Origin: Caldilineaceae bacterium bin5
Lineage (GTDB): Bacteria > Chloroflexota > Anaerolineae > Caldilineales > Caldilineaceae
NCBI GenBank assembly: GCA_002238445.1
Contig: MPML01000040.1
Span: 1-42,557, forward strand
Direction of reading: 5' to 3'
Length of the DNA: 42,557 bases
This document shows positions 38,969-42,557 of this stretch, piece after piece (position 1 is the first letter of the stretch; every line of letters starts with the position of its first letter). Below the pieces are notes generated by a model. It had not been told where the DNA came from, made no database searches, and worked only from the letters and a program-made list of their open reading frames with translations. The position numbers and the translations under genes were made by a program.

Positions 38969-41900
38969 ATGACCACCCTCAATCTCAAACCCACCCACAA
39001 GCCCGTCAAATCCTACTACGCCGCCCTCGACCAGTTCGCCCAGCTCGGCATTACCCACGAAACGGCGGTGCGGGCCGCGTTCCAGTCCCTCCTCGAACAT
39101 TGCGCCCGCCAGTGCGGCTGGACCCTCGTGCCCGAACACGCCATAAGCACGCGGCGTAACAGACGCATCGTCGTCGACGGCGCGCTGATCGACAATTTCC
39201 GCCTTACCCACGGCTACTGGGAGGCCAAGGATATCGACGACGACCTGCCCGCGGAGGTCGAGCGCAAGTTCGCGGCCGGCTACCCGAGCGACAACATCCT
39301 CTTCCAGACCCCCCAGCGCGCCCTCCTCTGGCAGAACGGGCGCATGACGCTCGACGCCGACCTGACCGACGCCGCGCAGTTGATCGAGACCCTCCAGACC
39401 TTCTTCGGCTACCGTCCCCAGGAATACGCCGCCTGGGAGGAGGCCGTCGCCCAGTTCAAGGACAGGGTGGCCGACATCGGCCAGGGTCTGGCGCAGCTGA
39501 TCCAGCAGGAGCGGCGCAGCAATCCGGCCTTCACCACCGCCTTTGCCGGTTTTCTGGACAAGTGCCGTCAGTCGATCAACCCGAATCTGTCGGAGGAGGC
39601 GGTAGAGGAGATGCTGATCCAGCACCTTCTCACCGAGCGCCTTTTTCGAACCGTCTTCAGCAACCCCGACTTCACCCACCGCAACGTGATCGCCAGCGAG
39701 ATCGAAGGCGTGATCCACGCGCTCACGTCGCAGTCATTCAGCCGCGCTGATTTCCTGGGTAGCCTGGATCGCTTCTACCTTGCCATCGAGCGCACGGCCG
39801 CAACAATCCACGACTTTTCCCAAAAGCAGCACTTTCTCAACACCGTCTATGAGCAGTTTTTCCAGGGCTTTTCGGTGAAGGTTGCGGATACGCACGGCAT
39901 CGTCTACACCCCCCAGCCCATCGTCGACTTCATGGTGAAGAGCGTGGCCGCGATCCTGGAGCGGGAGTTTGGCCGTTCGCTGGCGGACGAGGGCGTTCAC
40001 ATCATCGATCCGTTCGTGGGCACCGGCAACTTCATCGTGCGCATGATGCGCGAGATCCCCCGCACCGCGCTGGAGCGCAAGTACAAGGAGGAGTTGCACT
40101 GCAACGAGGTGATGCTGCTGCCCTACTACATCGCCAGCATGAATATCGAGCACGAGTACTTCGACGCCACTGGCGTCTATGAACTGTTCGAGGGCATCTG
40201 TCTGGTGGACACCTTCGACCTGGCCGAGGACCGGCAGTTACCCCTGTTTGCGCCGGAGAACACCCAGCGGGTGGAAAGCCAGAAGAGCACGCCGATGTTC
40301 GTAGTGATCGGCAATCCGCCCTACAACATGGGCCAGGTCAACGAGAACGACAACAATCAGAATCGAAAATACCTGACAATGGACAAACGGGTCCAGGATA
40401 CCTATGTGAAGGACTCCAAGGCAACGCTTAGGAACAAGCTCTCCGATCCGTATGTGAAGGCGATCCGCTGGGCGGCGGACCGCATTGGTGACGAAGGTAT
40501 CGTTGCGTTCGTGACCAACAATAGTTTTTTGGACGCAATTGCCTTTGACGGGATGCGAAAGCATCTCGCCCAAGACTTTACTAAGATATGTCACATCGAC
40601 CTTAAAGGGAATGCGCGGACCGCGGGTGAACGTCGTCAAAAGGAGGGTGGAAACATCTTTGACGACCAGATCCGCGTTGGAGTTGGGATCAGCTTCTTCA
40701 TCAAGAAAGCGGGAGCGAACTCTGACGAAGCTGAAGTCTGGATTTACTCGGTAGACGACCATCTCACTGCCCGCCAAAAACGGGAGATACTGACTGAGCA
40801 CGAAACCTACCCAAACTTGCCATTGAAACAGGCCGCTATTGACGCAAAAAACACATGGCTTACTGAAGGACACCACGCTGAATATGAGACCTTTATCCCA
40901 ATGGGGACTAGGGAAGCAAAAATGGCGAAGGATGGGGATGGTGAGGTTATGTTCAAAATCTATTCATTGGGTGTCGCAACGAATAGAGATGTTCTGGCTT
41001 ATTCGTTTGACTTGAATTTGCTGCAAGACCGAGTTCGCACATTCGTCGAGATATACAACAGTACTGTTGATCGCAAGAGAAGGCTTGATCCTAACGCACC
41101 TCCTGATGACTTCATTGATACGAACGACCCGCGGATCAAATGGACCCGTCAGGTAAAGGCATCACTTAGGAAGCTCTCGCTAAGCAATTATGAAGAATCG
41201 CACTTTCGCACTTCGCTGTATCGTCCGTTTTGCCAGAAACATCTCTATTTTGACAACTTCTGGAATGAAGAGCGGTATCAACAACATCTGATTTTTCCTA
41301 CATTAGAGACACATACTGAAAATCGTGTAATACTCGTTAGCGATCACGGCTTCCGCGCTGGCTTCAGTACTCTGATGACAAATCTGATTCCCGAACTTCA
41401 CACAATTGCTGCAAGTGATGGCTTTCAATGCTTCCCCTTCTATACCTACGACGAGGACGGCAGCAACCGACGCGAAAACATCACCGACTGGGCGTTGGAC
41501 CGGTTCCGCACTCACTACCGCGACGACACTATCACCAAGTGGGACATCTTCCATTATGTCTACGGCCTCCTGCACCACCCCGGCTACCGCGAACGCTATC
41601 AGGCCAACCTCAAGCGCGAGCTGCCGCGCATCCCCTTTGCCCCCGACTTCCACGCCTTTGCCACGGCCGGCGCCCGCCTCGCCCAGGTCCACGTCGGCTA
41701 CGAAGATCAGCCGGAATATCCGCTTGTACAGTTCGAAACACCGGATATGCAACTCGACTGGCGCGTCGAAAAGCTGCGTCTCTCCAAAGACAAGACGCAG
41801 CTGCGCTACAACAACCTCCTCACGCTGGACGGCATTCCCAGCGAAGTGTTCAACTACCGCCTCGGCAACCGCTCCTCCCTCGAATGGATCATTGACCAGT

Positions 41901-42085
41901 ACCGAGTCAAGACCGACAAACGCAGCGGCATCGTCAACGACCCCAACCGCGCCGACGACCCGCAGTACATCCTGCGTCTCATCGGCAAGGTGATCAGCGT
42001 CAGTTTGGAGACAGTAGCGATTGTGGAGGGTCTGCCGGAGTTGGGGATTGATGAGGGTGTCTCGGATGGGGAAGGCGAATCATGA
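38969..42085 (+). CDS. Fused nuclease-methyltransferase-specificity restriction enzyme (type IIG / ISP-like)
   Basis: 1038 aa from the ATG at 38969; a TTG at 38927 is possible. Residues about 60-90 (VDGALIDNFRLTHGYWEAKD) look like a PD-(D/E)xK nuclease with D...E-x-K. Residues 110-330 are a helical linker. The N6-adenine methyltransferase follows: IIDPFVGTGNFIVRMM near 345 (motif I) and GNPPY with Asn449 (motif IV). The C-terminal third resembles the type ISP specificity domain (RNSLYRPFC-like block FRTSLYRPFCQKHLYFD, HYVYGLLHHPGYRERY). Unlike LlaBIII it lacks a helicase, hence nearer to type IIG. The segment about 40330-41440 is much less GC-rich (line 40981 is 26 of 60) than the end (line 41641 is 45 of 60), as if the target recognition part was exchanged. 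Confidence 0.85.
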   Translation: MTTLNLKPTHKPVKSYYAALDQFAQLGITHETAVRAAFQSLLEHCARQCGWTLVPEHAISTRRNRRIVVDGALIDNFRLTHGYWEAKDIDDDLPAEVERKFAAGYPSDNILFQTPQRALLWQNGRMTLDADLTDAAQLIETLQTFFGYRPQEYAAWEEAVAQFKDRVADIGQGLAQLIQQERRSNPAFTTAFAGFLDKCRQSINPNLSEEAVEEMLIQHLLTERLFRTVFSNPDFTHRNVIASEIEGVIHALTSQSFSRADFLGSLDRFYLAIERTAATIHDFSQKQHFLNTVYEQFFQGFSVKVADTHGIVYTPQPIVDFMVKSVAAILEREFGRSLADEGVHIIDPFVGTGNFIVRMMREIPRTALERKYKEELHCNEVMLLPYYIASMNIEHEYFDATGVYELFEGICLVDTFDLAEDRQLPLFAPENTQRVESQKSTPMFVVIGNPPYNMGQVNENDNNQNRKYLTMDKRVQDTYVKDSKATLRNKLSDPYVKAIRWAADRIGDEGIVAFVTNNSFLDAIAFDGMRKHLAQDFTKICHIDLKGNARTAGERRQKEGGNIFDDQIRVGVGISFFIKKAGANSDEAEVWIYSVDDHLTARQKREILTEHETYPNLPLKQAAIDAKNTWLTEGHHAEYETFIPMGTREAKMAKDGDGEVMFKIYSLGVATNRDVLAYSFDLNLLQDRVRTFVEIYNSTVDRKRRLDPNAPPDDFIDTNDPRIKWTRQVKASLRKLSLSNYEESHFRTSLYRPFCQKHLYFDNFWNEERYQQHLIFPTLETHTENRVILVSDHGFRAGFSTLMTNLIPELHTIAASDGFQCFPFYTYDEDGSNRRENITDWALDRFRTHYRDDTITKWDIFHYVYGLLHHPGYRERYQANLKRELPRIPFAPDFHAFATAGARLAQVHVGYEDQPEYPLVQFETPDMQLDWRVEKLRLSKDKTQLRYNNLLTLDGIPSEVFNYRLGNRSSLEWIIDQYRVKTDKRSGIVNDPNRADDPQYILRLIGKVISVSLETVAIVEGLPELGIDEGVSDGEGES

Positions 42086-42214
42086 TGGGGGTGAAAGAGG
42101 AGGTACTTGGCGTGCCTACCAGATCTTAACTCGTCTATGGCCTACATTTGTGACCTGCCCCCCAAAAACTGGTCCAGGTAATATGTTAGTATTGGGCCGT
42201 AGAAAGGGGGAAAG

Positions 42215-42493
42215 ATGGCCAGGAAGAGACATACGCCGGAGCAGGTGATCAACAAGCTGAGAGAGGCTGAGGTGGCGATAGCCGAGGGCAGTTCAGTGGC
42301 TGAGGCCGCCCGCCGGATAGGCGTGACCGATCAGACCTTCTACCGCTGGCGCAGCGAGTACGGGGGTCTCAGGATCGATCAGGCCAGGCGTCTGAAGCGT
42401 CTGGAGTTGGAGAACAGCCGCCTGAAGAGGGCGGTGGCGGACCTGACGCTGGACAACCAGATACTGCGGGAGGCGTCTGAGGGAAACTTCTGA
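42215..42493 (+). CDS. IS3-family transposase OrfA
   Basis: 92 aa, preceded by GGGGGAAAG. RKRHTPEQVINKLREAEVAI, then SSVAEAARRIGVTDQTFYRW, is the helix-turn-helix; the leucine-zipper-like stretch RLKRLELENSRLKRAVADL follows. OrfA binds the IS ends. The gene ends EGNF-stop. The slippery sequence at 42481-42487 sits two codons before the stop, so most transposase should arise by frameshift into orfB. Confidence 0.92.
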   Translation: MARKRHTPEQVINKLREAEVAIAEGSSVAEAARRIGVTDQTFYRWRSEYGGLRIDQARRLKRLELENSRLKRAVADLTLDNQILREASEGNF

Positions 42494-42531
42494 GCCCTTC
42501 ACGTCGTCGCGAGTGTGTCGACCACGTGAAG
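42481..42531 (+). promoter_or_regulatory. Programmed -1 frameshift signal (slippery heptamer plus stem-loop)
   Basis: Heptamer G GGA AAC (42481-42487) in the orfA frame, two codons before the TGA. After a 9-nt spacer comes a stem-loop: CTTCACGT (42497-42504) pairs with ACGTGAAG (42524-42531), and inside it GTCG (42506-42509) with CGAC (42519-42522). Sequence, frame and spacing match canonical -1 frameshift signals. Confidence 0.8.
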
Positions 42532-42557
42532 GCGCGCTGTGGGGTTTCGGAGCGACG
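42481..42557 (+). CDS. IS3-family transposase OrfB, N-terminal start (partial)
   Basis: In the -1 frame relative to orfA, open from 42481, reading SPSRRRECVDHVKARCGVSER to the window end. This is the usual beginning of the catalytic rve-domain protein (P.RRR..VDH....GVSER). It is made as an OrfAB fusion. Cut by the window, so the DDE residues are not seen. Confidence 0.85.

Larger units (their letters stand above)
42151..42557 (+). mobile_element. IS3-family element, left part (cut by window end)
   Basis: The left terminal repeat TGACCTGCCCCCCAAAAACT starts at 42151, followed by orfA and the beginning of orfB in the -1 frame. It lies 65 bp after the restriction-modification gene. The right end and target duplication are outside the window. 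Confidence 0.85.

Noticed and set aside
38652..42170. Composite IS3 transposon carrying the restriction gene
   Set aside because: The two IS3 left ends differ in sequence and both are in the same orientation; the first is only a remnant without a right end.

Overview
The window reads as a chromosomal segment of a GC-rich, non-pathogenic environmental bacterium. The Tat-exported sugar-binding lipoprotein, paired MalF/MalG-type permeases, GH29 fucosidase, Gfo/Idh/MocA and phytanoyl-CoA dioxygenase genes resemble what I recall of Chloroflexota (Caldilinea-like, including sponge-associated lineages). That placement is inference from recalled family patterns, not a search. No rRNA, tRNA or CRISPR array is visible.

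Layout. 1-6000: sugar catabolism genes (xylose-isomerase-like TIM barrel, Gfo/Idh/MocA oxidoreductase, methyltransferase, an unrecognised 458-aa protein coupled to a GH29 alpha-L-fucosidase). 6200-8060: an AT-richer GmrSD-like modification-dependent restriction gene. 8150-13030: fluoride channel, M1-type lipoprotein peptidase, divergently transcribed NurA nuclease, Ogt, a decayed hicBA module and a second, truncated ogt 3' end. 13044-19679: a 1716-residue DEDD-exonuclease/RecQ/UvrD fusion, a lone minimal nucleotidyltransferase and a PmoA-family protein, with a fragment of the latter duplicated beyond the nucleotidyltransferase. 19776-28711: gatB, an M28 peptidase, an Slt-type transglycosylase lipoprotein and a GT-C membrane protein. 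29231-33581: an operon phyH - substrate-binding protein - malF - malG behind a consensus promoter, with hairpins after the first two cistrons. 33786-42557: accessory region with a disrupted DUF433 antitoxin gene, an unknown gene split by IS982, the HEPN abortive-infection protein ApeA, a fused restriction-modification protein and IS3 pieces.

The most notable structure is a family of about 285-bp non-coding elements (1-193, 22525-22809, 25976-26260, 33833-34119) with GTAACTACT terminal inverted repeats, paired GC-rich hairpins and 8-bp target duplications. They look like IS66-type MITEs. Three of the four copies have the same type of sequence (TNAAAAC) next to the same end, and one copy sits inside the DUF433 gene. 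A second theme is small toxin-antitoxin-like modules (hicBA, nucleotidyltransferase, DUF433), each damaged or lacking its partner, two of them lying between a host gene and a partial copy of that gene. The third is the defence-rich right end, where two transposon families have landed among ApeA and restriction genes and have split one gene cleanly enough to be reconstructed in frame.
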